Notes: generated from the letters alone by a model not told the origin. DNA of 33,801 nt from Pseudomonadota bacterium (GCA_023393475.1 JAEWLC010000089.1:1-33801), one strand, 5' to 3'; shown: positions 15,731 to 24,105, numbered from the stretch's first letter. A program made the numbers and translations.

Positions 15731-17575
15731 ATGACCAACAAGACCATCCGCCTCACCATGGCGCAAGCCGTGGCGAAGTTCATGACGCGGCAGATGACCG
15801 TGATCGACGGCCAGAACGTGCCGATCTTCGGGGGCGTCTTCGCCATCTTCGGGCATGGCAATGTCGCGGGCTTCGGCGAGGCGCTGTACCAGGTGCGCGA
15901 GGAACTGCCGACCTATCGCGCCCACAACGAGCAGGGCATGGCCCACGCGGCAATCGCCTTCGCCAAGGCCAGCTTCCGCCGCCGCTTCATGGCCGCGACC
16001 TCCTCGATCGGGCCCGGCGCCACCAACATGGTGACGGCTGCCGCTCTGGCCCACGTGAACCGCATTCCGGTGCTGCTGCTGCCCGGTGACGTTTTCGCCA
16101 ACCGCGCGCCCGATCCGGTGCTGCAGCAGGTCGAGAGCTTTCAGGACGGCACCGTGAGCGCCAATGACGTGTTCCGGCCGGTCTCGCGCTATTTCGATCG
16201 CATCACCCGGCCCGAGCAGATCATCCCGGCCCTGAATCGCGCCATGCAGGTGCTCACCGACCCGGCCGAATGCGGCCCGGTGACCCTCAGCCTCTGCCAG
16301 GACGTGCAGGCCGAGGCCTACGACTACCCCGAGGCGTTCTTCGCCGAGCGGGTGTGGACGCCGCGCCGGCCGATGCCGGATGCCAACGAACTCGAAGCGG
16401 CGGTAACGGCGCTCAAGGCGTCCGAGAAGCCGGTGATCATCGCGGGTGGCGGCGTGCTCTACTCGGAAGCGGCCGGGACGCTGAAGGCATTCGCCGAGAA
16501 GCACGGCATTCCGGTGATGGAAACAAATGCCGGCAAGTCGAGCCTGCCGCACGACCACCCGCTCAACATGGGCTCGGTCGGCGTCACCGGTTCCTCGGCC
16601 AGCAACCTTCTCGCCGAGCAGGCGGACCTGGTTCTGGCGGTCGGCTCGCGCCTCCAGGACTTCACGACAGGATCGTGGGCGCTGTTCAAGGCCGAGGGCG
16701 TGAAGCTGGTCGGGCTCAACACGCAGCTCTTCGATGCCGGCAAGCACCGCGCGCAGACGCTGGTCGCCGATGCCAGGGCCGGGCTCGAGGCACTGGAGGC
16801 AAAGCTCGGCAGCTGGAAGACGGCCGACAGCTGGACCTCGACCGCGAGCGCGGCGAAGGCCGACTGGCTCAAGGCGGCGAAGGCGGTGACCGACCCGACC
16901 AACGAACTCCCCTCCGACGCGCAGGTGATCGGCGCGGTGGCCCGCGCCCGCGGCTCGGCAGCGACGCTGGTCTGCGCCTCGGGCGGGTTGCCGGGCGAGT
17001 TGCACAAGCTTTGGCCGGCCGGCGAGCCGGGCAGCTACCACATGGAATACGGCTACTCGACCATGGGCTACGAGATCGCCGGCGGGCTGGGCGTGAAGCT
17101 CGCCAAGCCGCATGACGACGTGATCGTCATGCTCGGCGACGGCAGCTACATGATGATGAACTCAGAGATCGCCAGCTCGGTACAGCTGGGCGCGAAGCTC
17201 ACCATCGTCGTGCTCGACAACCGCGGCTTCGGCTGCATCAACCGGCTGCAGATGGCGACCGGCGGGGCGAACTTCAACAACCTCCTGAAGGACACGAAGC
17301 ACGAGACGCTGCCCGAGATCGACTTCGCCGCGCACGCCGCCGCGATGGGCGCCTGGGCGCGAAAGGTGTTCTCCGTGGCCGAACTGGAAAGCGCGCTGCG
17401 CGAGGCCGAAAAGGTCGAGCGCACCACCGTGCTGGTGATCGACACCGATCCGCTGATCTCGACCGAGGCCGGCGGCCATTGGTGGGACGTCGCGGTGCCG
17501 GAGGTTTCGGTACGGCCGCAGGTGAACGCCGCGCGCAAGGAATACGAGGACGCACTGAAGGGGCAGCGGCTCTGA
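15731..17575 (+). CDS. iolD: 3D-(3,5/4)-trihydroxycyclohexane-1,2-dione hydrolase (IolD)
   Basis: Thiamine-diphosphate enzyme that opens the inositol-derived ring, the third step of inositol breakdown. The 614-residue length is normal. The catalytic glutamate is in AHNEQGMAHAA near residue 66. The cofactor motif begins GDGSYMMMNSEIASSVQLG near residue 468 and continues to DNRGFGCINRLQ. Start ATG 15731 has GAGGAGG upstream, 30 bases after iolC. The stop overlaps the iolE start by one base (TGATG), implying translational coupling. Confidence 0.96.
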   Translation: MTNKTIRLTMAQAVAKFMTRQMTVIDGQNVPIFGGVFAIFGHGNVAGFGEALYQVREELPTYRAHNEQGMAHAAIAFAKASFRRRFMAATSSIGPGATNMVTAAALAHVNRIPVLLLPGDVFANRAPDPVLQQVESFQDGTVSANDVFRPVSRYFDRITRPEQIIPALNRAMQVLTDPAECGPVTLSLCQDVQAEAYDYPEAFFAERVWTPRRPMPDANELEAAVTALKASEKPVIIAGGGVLYSEAAGTLKAFAEKHGIPVMETNAGKSSLPHDHPLNMGSVGVTGSSASNLLAEQADLVLAVGSRLQDFTTGSWALFKAEGVKLVGLNTQLFDAGKHRAQTLVADARAGLEALEAKLGSWKTADSWTSTASAAKADWLKAAKAVTDPTNELPSDAQVIGAVARARGSAATLVCASGGLPGELHKLWPAGEPGSYHMEYGYSTMGYEIAGGLGVKLAKPHDDVIVMLGDGSYMMMNSEIASSVQLGAKLTIVVLDNRGFGCINRLQMATGGANFNNLLKDTKHETLPEIDFAAHAAAMGAWARKVFSVAELESALREAEKVERTTVLVIDTDPLISTEAGGHWWDVAVPEVSVRPQVNAARKEYEDALKGQRL

Positions 17576-18495
17576 TGCTGAAAGCCAAACTGGGCATGTC
17601 GCCCATCGCGTGGTGGAACGACGACCTGCCGGAGCTGAGCGACGACGTGTCGCTCGAGGAATGCCTGCGCCAGTCGCGCTCGGCCGGGTTTACCGGCATG
17701 GAGAAGGGCCGCCGCTTCCCCGAGGATCCGGCCACCATGCTGCCGATCCTGCGCGCCGCCGACGTGACGCTCTGCGGTGGCTGGTTTTCGGGCACGCTGG
17801 TGAACGAGGACCTCAGGGCCAACCAGGACCGCATCCTGCCGATGATCGAGCTGTTCAAGGCGGTGGATGCGCCCTGCATCGTCTATGGCGAGGTCGGCCG
17901 CTCGATCCAGGGCGACCGGACCAAGCCGCTGGCGACGAAGCCGAAGTTTTCGGACGACGAGATGAAGGCCTACGCGAAGAAGGTCACCGAGTTCGGCGAG
18001 TGGTGCGCGGAGCAGGGCATGCCGCTCAGCTACCACCACCACATGGCGGCGGTGGTCGAGACCGAGCCTGAGCTCGATGCCTTCATGGCGGCCTCGGGCG
18101 AAGGCATCCCGCTGCTGCTCGATGCGGGCCATCTCGCCTTTGCCGGCGGCGATGTGCTGCGCGCCATCGACAACCACCATGCCCGGATCAACCACGTGCA
18201 TGTGAAGGACATCCGCCGCCCGGTGGTGGATGGGCTAGACCGGACGAAGCAGAGCTTCCTCGACGCGGTGGCGCTCGGGGCGTTCACCGTGCCGGGCGAC
18301 GGCTCGCTCGATTTTGGCGCCATCGTCCAGCGTTTCGCCGATTACGGCTATGAGGGCTGGTTCGTCGTCGAGGCCGAACAGGACCCACGGAAAAATCCGC
18401 CCCTACGCATGGCGCAAGTCGGCTACAAGGAGCTGATGCGGGTGATGACGGCGGCCGGTTACACGGTCGAGACACAGGGCTTTCCCGCGAAATAG
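17575..18495 (+). CDS. iolE: 2-keto-myo-inositol (inosose) dehydratase (IolE)
   Basis: Removes water from 2-keto-myo-inositol to give the trihydroxycyclohexanedione used by IolD. It is a 306-residue TIM-barrel protein of the xylose-isomerase-like fold. Recognisable parts are MSPIAWWNDDLPELSDD at the start, TGMEKGRRFP, LSYHHHMAAVVETEPEL, LLLDAGHLAFAGGD, INHVHVKDIR and the C-terminal WFVVEAEQDPRKNPP. The glutamate, aspartate and histidines in these segments coordinate the metal in this family. It overlaps iolD by one base. Confidence 0.95.
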   Translation: MLKAKLGMSPIAWWNDDLPELSDDVSLEECLRQSRSAGFTGMEKGRRFPEDPATMLPILRAADVTLCGGWFSGTLVNEDLRANQDRILPMIELFKAVDAPCIVYGEVGRSIQGDRTKPLATKPKFSDDEMKAYAKKVTEFGEWCAEQGMPLSYHHHMAAVVETEPELDAFMAASGEGIPLLLDAGHLAFAGGDVLRAIDNHHARINHVHVKDIRRPVVDGLDRTKQSFLDAVALGAFTVPGDGSLDFGAIVQRFADYGYEGWFVVEAEQDPRKNPPLRMAQVGYKELMRVMTAAGYTVETQGFPAK

Positions 18496-18510
18496 CGAAA
18501 AGGAAAGCGC

Positions 18511-18756
18511 ATGGCTGACGCACCCAAGAAACCCCGCCCCTTCACCCTTCCGTGGTTCAAACCGTGGTGGAAGCGGGCGCTGCTGATCGGGTTCGTTGCG
18601 GCTTGGGCCGCCTGGGAGTTCTTCTACAACACCCACCCCAACGAGCAGATGTGGGACTACATCACGCTGGCAGCACTAGCCTATGCCGTCTGGTCGTTCT
18701 GGATCAATTTCGACAGGGAACTGAAGAAGTTCGAGGATGCCCAACCTAAGAATTAG
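18511..18756 (+). CDS. small two-helix membrane protein within the iol operon
   Basis: An 81-residue product with a charged, proline-rich N-terminus (MADAPKKPRPF), an aromatic PWFKPWWKR patch, two membrane segments (about residues 22-39 and 49-66) and a charged C-terminal tail. A clear AAAGGAAAG ribosome binding site precedes ATG 18511. It lies 15 bases after iolE, and its last 20 bases overlap the iolB start, so it is translated as part of the iol operon. It is not one of the known inositol-pathway enzymes and I recognise no named family. A role at the membrane, for example with the inositol transporter, is only a guess. Confidence 0.8.
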   Translation: MADAPKKPRPFTLPWFKPWWKRALLIGFVAAWAAWEFFYNTHPNEQMWDYITLAALAYAVWSFWINFDRELKKFEDAQPKN

Positions 18757-19534
18757 GCCTGCCGCGCCATCCGGCCACGTCCACCATGTCACGCCGCAAA
18801 GTGCCGGCTGGGCCCATGTCGGCTTCGACCTGCACAAGCTGCCCAATGCCGGCGACGTCGCTCATGGCGGCCTGCCTGATCGGGAAGCCTGCATAGTGCT
18901 GATCTCCGGTCGGGCCTCGATCGAGGCCGACGGGCAGACCTTCCTCGCCGGCGAGCGCATGAGCCCGTTCGAGGGCCCGCCGCACTCGGTTTACGTGCCG
19001 GCCGGGGCGAAGTGGCGCATCGAGGCGCTGACGCCGCTCGAGGTCGCCGTCTGCACCGCCCCCGGCACACCCGGCGCCCGGCCGGCGCGGCTGATCGGCC
19101 CGGAACAGGCCCAACGGCTGACGCGCGGCAAGGGCACCAATACCCGCTACCCCACCAATATCCTGCCGGAAACCGAGGACGCGGACTCGCTGCTGGTGGT
19201 GGAGGTGATCACGCCCGGCGGCCATACCTCGAGCTACCCGCCACACCGGCACGACGAGGACGACCTGCCGCGCCAGAGCTTCCTCGAGGAGACCTATTAC
19301 CACCGGTTCTCGAAGCCGCAGGGTTTTGGCTTCCAGCGCGTCTACACCGACGATCGCTCGCTCGACGAGACCATGCTGATCGAGGACGGCGACGTGGTTC
19401 TGGTACCGAAGGGGTATCACCCGGTGGCGGCGGTCGCGGGCTACGACATCTACTATCTCAACGTCATGGCCGGCCCGAAGCGCACGTGGAAGTTCTACAA
19501 CGCGCCCGAGCATGAGTGGATGATCGAGGGGTAG
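18737..19534 (+). CDS. iolB: 5-deoxy-glucuronate isomerase (IolB)
   Basis: Isomerises 5-deoxy-D-glucuronate, the product of IolD, to 5-dehydro-2-deoxygluconate, the substrate of IolC. The 265-residue double-cupin protein contains the metal-binding stretch SYPPHRHDEDDLPRQSFLEE followed by TYYHRF, and the later cupin motif GYHPVAAVAGYDIYYLN. The start MPNLRIRPAAPSGHVHHVTP resembles rhizobial IolB. ATG 18737 lies inside the end of the preceding small gene, with GAGG immediately before it. It closes the iol operon; no iolA (methylmalonate-semialdehyde dehydrogenase) is present in this window. Confidence 0.95.
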   Translation: MPNLRIRPAAPSGHVHHVTPQSAGWAHVGFDLHKLPNAGDVAHGGLPDREACIVLISGRASIEADGQTFLAGERMSPFEGPPHSVYVPAGAKWRIEALTPLEVAVCTAPGTPGARPARLIGPEQAQRLTRGKGTNTRYPTNILPETEDADSLLVVEVITPGGHTSSYPPHRHDEDDLPRQSFLEETYYHRFSKPQGFGFQRVYTDDRSLDETMLIEDGDVVLVPKGYHPVAAVAGYDIYYLNVMAGPKRTWKFYNAPEHEWMIEG

Positions 19535-19544
19535 GGGCGACTGA

Positions 19545-19588
19545 GGCAGAGGGGGCCGTCTCTATCGGCAAACTCGTAACCCTCTGCC
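19545..19588 (+). terminator. nested inverted repeat after iolB, terminator-like
   Basis: Outer stem GGCAGAGGG (19545-19553) with CCCTCTGCC (19580-19588), and an inner stem GCCG/CGGC (19555-19558 and 19566-19569). It lies 10 bases after the iolB stop and 67 before purU. No T-tract follows. Confidence 0.45.
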
Positions 19589-19654
19589 CCACCAACATGT
19601 TGACCCCACCCGTTATTGCGTGCATCGCTCCGCGACTTTCGTTTGGAGCCAAAG

Positions 19655-20506
19655 ATGTCTGCCAATTTCATCCTCACCCTCTCCTGTGCCGACCGGCCGG
19701 GGATTGTAGCCGCGGTGACGACGGAACTGGCGGGCCTCGGTTGCAACATCGCGGAATCCAACCAGTTCTGGGACAAGGAAACCGGCACCTTCTTCATGCG
19801 CCTCGCCTTCACGGCGCCCGATGGCGTGGATCGTGACGCGGTCGAGCGCGGGCTGAAGCCGGCCATCGAACGCTTCGGCATGCGCACGACGCTGGTCGAT
19901 CAGAGCAAGAAAAAGAAGCTGCTGGTGATGGTGTCGAAGTTCGACCACACCCTGCTGCACCTGCTCTACCAGATCCGCGTCGGCTGGCTCGACGCGGATA
20001 TCGTGGCGATCGTTTCGAACCACGAGGACAGCCGCCGCACCGCCGACTACGAGGGCATCCCCTATCACCTGCTACCGGTGGGCAAGGACAACAAGGCCGC
20101 GCAGGAAGAACAGGTGATCGCGCTCGCCAAGGAGACCGGCGCCGACCTGATCGTCCTCGCCCGCTACATGCAGATCCTCTCGGACAAGTTCGCGACGCGC
20201 CTCTATGGGCAGATCATCAACATCCACCATTCGTTCCTGCCGAGCTTCAAGGGCGCAAAGCCCTATCACCAGGCACATGAGCGCGGCGTGAAGCTGATCG
20301 GGGCGACGGCGCACTACGTGACGCCGGACCTCGACGAGGGTCCGATCATCGAGCAGGAAACCGCACGGGTGACCCACGCCATGAGCCCCGACGACCTGGT
20401 GGCCGCCGGGCGCGACATCGAGAGCCGGGTGCTGGCCCGCGCCGTAAAGCTGCATCTCGAGAACCGCGTGATGCTCAACGGCAAGAAGACGGTGGTGTTC
20501 GGGTAG
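19655..20506 (+). CDS. purU: formyltetrahydrofolate deformylase (PurU)
   Basis: Hydrolyses 10-formyltetrahydrofolate to formate and tetrahydrofolate in the cytoplasm, balancing one-carbon pools. The 283-residue protein has an N-terminal ACT regulatory domain (about residues 5-80, ILTLSCADRPGIVAAVTTEL). The formyltransferase domain follows, with the catalytic motif NIHHSFLPSFKGAKPYHQA (Asn and His) and the active-site aspartate in TPDLDEGPIIEQ. ATG 19655, with TTGGAG just upstream, gives the usual PurU start. It follows the iol operon but has no obvious metabolic tie to it. Confidence 0.95.
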   Translation: MSANFILTLSCADRPGIVAAVTTELAGLGCNIAESNQFWDKETGTFFMRLAFTAPDGVDRDAVERGLKPAIERFGMRTTLVDQSKKKKLLVMVSKFDHTLLHLLYQIRVGWLDADIVAIVSNHEDSRRTADYEGIPYHLLPVGKDNKAAQEEQVIALAKETGADLIVLARYMQILSDKFATRLYGQIINIHHSFLPSFKGAKPYHQAHERGVKLIGATAHYVTPDLDEGPIIEQETARVTHAMSPDDLVAAGRDIESRVLARAVKLHLENRVMLNGKKTVVFG

Positions 20507-20550
20507 GCTGATTCCGAGCACCCTGCCCCACCTGCCCTCATCTATCGGTC

Positions 20551-20630
20551 GTCATCCGCGGGCTTGACCCGCGGACCCAGCGATATCTGCGCCATCCCCA
20601 TGGGTCCCCAGGTCTTCGCCCGGGGATGAC
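20551..20630. repeat. paired palindromic repeat after purU
   Basis: GTCATCCGCGGGCTTGACCC with GCGGACCCA at the left; TGGGTCCCCAGGTCTTCGCC with CGGGGATGAC at the right. Each half folds on itself and the halves are inverted copies. It lies between the convergent ends of purU and the quinone reductase gene. Confidence 0.7.
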
Positions 20631-20679
20631 GACTGCGAGTGTTGGGGCTTACGCCTGAGGAGCGAATGCCCGCCCGCGA

Positions 20680-21561
20680 TCACGCTGCCTGCGTCAGCGC
20701 CGACTTGTTGGCGGAGAGGAAGTCCCGCACGCTGGTCGGCTTCTCGCCCCAGAGCGTCTCGACCGCGTTCGTCACCATGCTCAGCACACCCTGGCGCTGG
20801 CCGATTTCGAAGGTGGTGAGGAGCTCGGGAAGGCCCGCCGGCAGGCCAGCCTGCTTGAGGCCCGCCGTGTACTGCTCGTCACTGACATCGACGACCTCGA
20901 TCGGCCGGCCGAGCACATCCGAGGCGATGGCGGCGATCTGCCGGTTGGTGAGGGCCTCCGGGCCGGTGATGGTGAAGACGCGGCTGCCGGCGTCGTCGGC
21001 GATGAGGGCGCCCGCCGCGGCTTTTGCCGTGTCCTCGCGCGTCACATGCGAAATGAGGCCTTCGCCGCTGGCCGAGAACCACTTGCCGCTGCCGAGCGCT
21101 GCCGGGAGCGAGCCGAGGAGGTTCTCCATGTACCAGCTGTTGCGCAGCAGCGTGTAGTCGATGCCGGTCGCCTTGATCGCCTGCTCGGTGGCGTAGTGAT
21201 CGGTTGCCATCGGAATGATGCTGCCCGGCTCCGGATGCGGCAGCGAGGTATAGACGATGCGCTTGACGCCCGCCGCCTTGGCCGCGGCGACGGCATTGCC
21301 CTGCAGCTTGATGCGGATCTCGCCGATGGCGTCGGTGGAGATGATCAGCAGCCGGTCGACACCGGCCAGGGCGGCGGTGAGGCCGGCCGGATCGGAGAAA
21401 TCGGCCTTGCGCACTTCGACGCCGGCGAGGCCTGCGAGCCTGGCCGGATCGCGCGTGCCGGCGACGATCTTGCCGGTATAGCCGCGCTCGATCAGCCTTT
21501 CGATCACGAGGCGGCCGAGCTTGCCGGCGGCGCCGGTGACGAACAGGGTTGGCTGGGTCAT
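20680..21561 (-). CDS. NAD(P)H:quinone oxidoreductase, QorB/YtfG-like (NmrA family)
   Basis: An atypical short-chain (NmrA-like) protein of 293 residues that probably reduces quinones with NADPH. The Rossmann motif TGAAGKLGRLV is at residues 9-19. VRKADFSDPAGLTAALAGVDRLLIIS, VYTSLPH and YTLLRNSWYMENLL follow the pattern of E. coli QorB almost step for step. It is divergent from a HxlR-family regulator, the common arrangement for electrophile- or redox-controlled quinone reductases. The function is by similarity; other NmrA-like NAD(P)H reductases look alike. Confidence 0.87.
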   Translation of the reverse strand: MTQPTLFVTGAAGKLGRLVIERLIERGYTGKIVAGTRDPARLAGLAGVEVRKADFSDPAGLTAALAGVDRLLIISTDAIGEIRIKLQGNAVAAAKAAGVKRIVYTSLPHPEPGSIIPMATDHYATEQAIKATGIDYTLLRNSWYMENLLGSLPAALGSGKWFSASGEGLISHVTREDTAKAAAGALIADDAGSRVFTITGPEALTNRQIAAIASDVLGRPIEVVDVSDEQYTAGLKQAGLPAGLPELLTTFEIGQRQGVLSMVTNAVETLWGEKPTSVRDFLSANKSALTQAA

Positions 21562-21592
21562 TTGGGTACTGTTCCTTGGAGTCCGAAAGGTT

Positions 21593-21616
21593 GTCTCTTT
21601 ATGAGACTACGTATAC
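21593..21616. promoter_or_regulatory. inverted repeat in the divergent qorB-like/hxlR promoter region
   Basis: GTCTC (21593-21597), TTTAT, GAGAC (21603-21607), followed by the palindrome GTATAC (21611-21616). It is an unusually A/T-rich spot in a GC-rich region, 32 bases from the reductase start, and is a candidate HxlR operator or core promoter. Confidence 0.5.
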
Positions 21617-21684
21617 ATCAGGAACCACCCGTGCCGTTCAAGACGGCATTTTGAGCGCCACTGGTTACCTGAAGGGAACCACCC

Positions 21685-22080
21685 ATGCCCGGCACCACTC
21701 CCATCGCGCCGCTGACCAAGATGATGGCCGAGTATTCCGATCCCTCGCTCTGCCCGGTCCGCAACGTGCTCGACCAGCTTGGCGACAAGTGGAGCGTGCT
21801 GATCATCACGGCGCTGGCGCACCGGCCCTATCGCTTCGGGGAGCTGAAGCGCGAGATCCCCGACATTTCGCAGCGCATGCTGACCCAGACCCTGCGCGAC
21901 CTGCAGGCCGACGGCATGATCGAGCGAACGGTGTTCCCGACGACGCCGCCAAGTGTCGAGTACAAGCTCTCGCCCATGGGCTACAGCATCCTCGTGCCGC
22001 TCTCGGCCATGGTCGACTGGGCCTTTGCGCATTTCCCCGCGATCCGCGAGGCGCGGAAGGAGTTTGCCAGGGCGGCTTGA
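21685..22080 (+). CDS. HxlR-family transcriptional regulator
   Basis: A winged-helix regulator of 131 residues. The conserved family stretch runs from CPVRNVLDQLGDKWSVLII through FGELKREIPDISQRMLTQTL to the wing region LQADGMIERTVFPTTPPSVEYKLSPMG. A single cysteine at position 23, just before the first helix (SLCPVRN), is where YodB/QorR-type members sense quinones or oxidants. It probably controls the divergent quinone reductase. The start ATG 21685 is preceded by AAGGGAACC. Confidence 0.9.
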   Translation: MPGTTPIAPLTKMMAEYSDPSLCPVRNVLDQLGDKWSVLIITALAHRPYRFGELKREIPDISQRMLTQTLRDLQADGMIERTVFPTTPPSVEYKLSPMGYSILVPLSAMVDWAFAHFPAIREARKEFARAA

Positions 22081-22132
22081 GGGAGCGGCGCAGCAACTTG
22101 CTTCACGCAGCGAAAGCGCTCACAAGGCCGCT

Positions 22133-23068
22133 GTGACGAACTCCCCCTTCTCAGACCGCCGCGTCGTTCTTGCCGTCGCCATCCTCTGCTGCTTCCTCTG
22201 GGGCAGCGCGGTGCCGGCGCTGAAGATCGGCTATGGCGTGTTCGGCATCGTGCCGTCGGATACGCCGAGCCTGCTGCTGTTCGCGGGCGTGCGGTTTACG
22301 CTCGCCGGCGCGCTGCTGCTGGCCTGGTCGAAGGCGACGGGCAGGTCGATCGGGCTCGATCGCCGGACGATCGGGGAGGTGTCGCTGCTCGGCCTCGTCT
22401 CAACCGCGGGCCAGTATCTGTTCTACTATGTCGGCCTTGCCCATTCGACGGGCGTGAAGACCTCGATCACCACCTCGTCCTCCACGTTCTTCTCCGCCAT
22501 CCTCGCGCACTGGCTCTATGCCAACGACAAGCTGACCGGCCGGCGCCTCGTCGGCTGCCTGCTCGGCTTTGCCGGCGTCGTCGCGGTGAACCTCTCCGGC
22601 GCGGGGCTCGACCTGGCCTTCAGCTTCTTCGGCGAGGGCTTCATCCTCATCGCCGCCCTGCTCTTCTCGGTCGGCGGCATCTACGGCAAGTGGGTGAGCG
22701 GTCACCTCGACGTCACGGTGATGACGGGCTGGCAGCTCGGCATCGGCGGGGCGATGCTCACAGCCGCGGGCCTCACGACCGGCGGCCACCTCGGCAGCTT
22801 CGGCTGGGAGGGCGCGCTGCTGCTCGCCTACCTCGCCGCCCTGTCGTCCGCGGCTTTCGCGCTGTGGGCCATGCTGCTGAAGCACAACCCGGTGGGATCG
22901 GTGGCGATCTTCAACTGCCTGATCCCGATCTTCGGCGTGACCCTCTCCGGCCTGATGCTGGGCGAGTCGTTCCTCGAATGGAGGAACCTCCTCGCCCTCG
23001 CGCTGGTGAGCATGGGCATCTGGCTGGCAACCGCGGTGCGGAATCCGCTCCCGGTGCGATCCAGCTAG
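22133..23068 (+). CDS. DMT/EamA-family transporter
   Basis: Integral membrane protein of 311 residues with about ten helices and two EamA halves. Typical motifs are the LCCFLWGSAVPALKIGY N-terminus, the GALLLAWSK helix and SSTFFSAILAHWLYANDKLTGRRLVGCLLGFAGVVAVN, and near the end NCLIPIFGVTLSGLMLGESF. The start is a GTG at 22133 with AAGG upstream, 52 bases after the HxlR gene, so the two may be cotranscribed. The exported or imported metabolite is unknown. Its stop interlocks with that of the convergent cysA gene in a shared CTAG. Confidence 0.85.
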   Translation: MTNSPFSDRRVVLAVAILCCFLWGSAVPALKIGYGVFGIVPSDTPSLLLFAGVRFTLAGALLLAWSKATGRSIGLDRRTIGEVSLLGLVSTAGQYLFYYVGLAHSTGVKTSITTSSSTFFSAILAHWLYANDKLTGRRLVGCLLGFAGVVAVNLSGAGLDLAFSFFGEGFILIAALLFSVGGIYGKWVSGHLDVTVMTGWQLGIGGAMLTAAGLTTGGHLGSFGWEGALLLAYLAALSSAAFALWAMLLKHNPVGSVAIFNCLIPIFGVTLSGLMLGESFLEWRNLLALALVSMGIWLATAVRNPLPVRSS

Positions 23069-24105
23069 GCCGTCTTCGGGAACACCCGCCAGCGCTTGGG
23101 GCGGAAGGCGATGCGCGTCTTCTCCCCGGCAGGATGGTCGAACGGCAGGTCGATCTCCACCCGGTCGGGCAACCCGCCGATCTCTAGCTCGACCCGGCGC
23201 GTACCGCCGACACGACGCGAAGCCGCGACGACACCGGCCAGCGCCGCACCGTCTTCGACCAGCTCGACATCGTGCGGCCGGAAGTAGAGCGTCGCGTCGC
23301 CTGCCGCATCATGCGGCGCCGGCAGGCCGATGGCGCGACCGCCAACCCAGAGTTCGTGGTTTTCGACAGTGATCGGCAGCGCGCTCGATTCGCCGATGAA
23401 CGAGAAGACGAAGGGCGCGTTCGGGCGGTCATAGACCTCATCGGGCGTGCCGACCTGCTCGATCTTGCCCTGGCTCATCACCACCAGCCGGTCGGCGAGC
23501 TCGAGCGCCTCTTCCTGGTCGTGCGTGACGAACACGGTGGTGTGCCCGGTGCGGTCGTGGATTTCGCGCAGCCACTTGCGCAATTCCTTGCGCACCTGCG
23601 CATCGAGCGCGCCGAACGGCTCGTCGAGCAGCAGCACGCGCGGCTCGATGGCGAGTGCCCGCGCCAGTGCCACGCGCTGCCGTTGGCCGCCCGAGAGCTG
23701 CTGCGGGTAGCGCTTGTCGAGGCCGGAAAGCTGCACGAGATCTAGCAGTTCCATGGCCCGGCGCCGGATCTCGGCCTTCGGCGGACGCGTCGCGCGCGGC
23801 CGGACGCTGAGACCGAACGCGATATTGTCGACCACGGTCATGTTGCGGAACAGCGCATAGGCCTGGAACACGAAGCCTACATTGCGCTCCTGCACCGTCT
23901 TGAACGAGGCATCCTCGTCACCGAAGAAGATACGACCGGCGGTCGGCATTTCCAGCCCGGCGATGAGCCGCAGCAGGGTGGTCTTGCCCGAACCGGACGG
24001 GCCAAGCAGCGCGATCAGTTCACCCGAACGGATGTCGAGCGAGACGTCGTTCAACGCCGGGTAGTGCGAGAATTCCTTGCGGACGGTGTCGACGCGGATA
24101 TCCAA
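23065..24105 (-). CDS. cysA: sulfate/thiosulfate ABC transporter, ATP-binding protein (CysA)
   Basis: ATPase of the sulfate importer, 346 residues. Walker A is GPSGSGKTT near residue 36. Other motifs are Q-loop FVFQAYALFRNM, signature LSGGQRQRVALARAL, Walker B LLLDEPFGALD and H-loop VTHDQEEALELA. The C-terminal TOBE-type domain (about residues 240-345) contains LYFRPHDVELVED, typical of CysA. The start appears to be TTG 24105 (reading M-D-I-R-V), with AAGGGG seven bases upstream; no ATG fits. It is the last gene of the cysPTWA operon. Confidence 0.93.
   Translation of the reverse strand: MDIRVDTVRKEFSHYPALNDVSLDIRSGELIALLGPSGSGKTTLLRLIAGLEMPTAGRIFFGDEDASFKTVQERNVGFVFQAYALFRNMTVVDNIAFGLSVRPRATRPPKAEIRRRAMELLDLVQLSGLDKRYPQQLSGGQRQRVALARALAIEPRVLLLDEPFGALDAQVRKELRKWLREIHDRTGHTTVFVTHDQEEALELADRLVVMSQGKIEQVGTPDEVYDRPNAPFVFSFIGESSALPITVENHELWVGGRAIGLPAPHDAAGDATLYFRPHDVELVEDGAALAGVVAASRRVGGTRRVELEIGGLPDRVEIDLPFDHPAGEKTRIAFRPKRWRVFPKTA

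Noticed and set aside
13742..17113. A 1123-codon open frame on the minus strand opposite iolC and iolD
   Set aside because: It is antisense to two well-supported enzymes, rich in R/G/H/D/V as expected from high-GC antisense frames, and has no recognisable domain.
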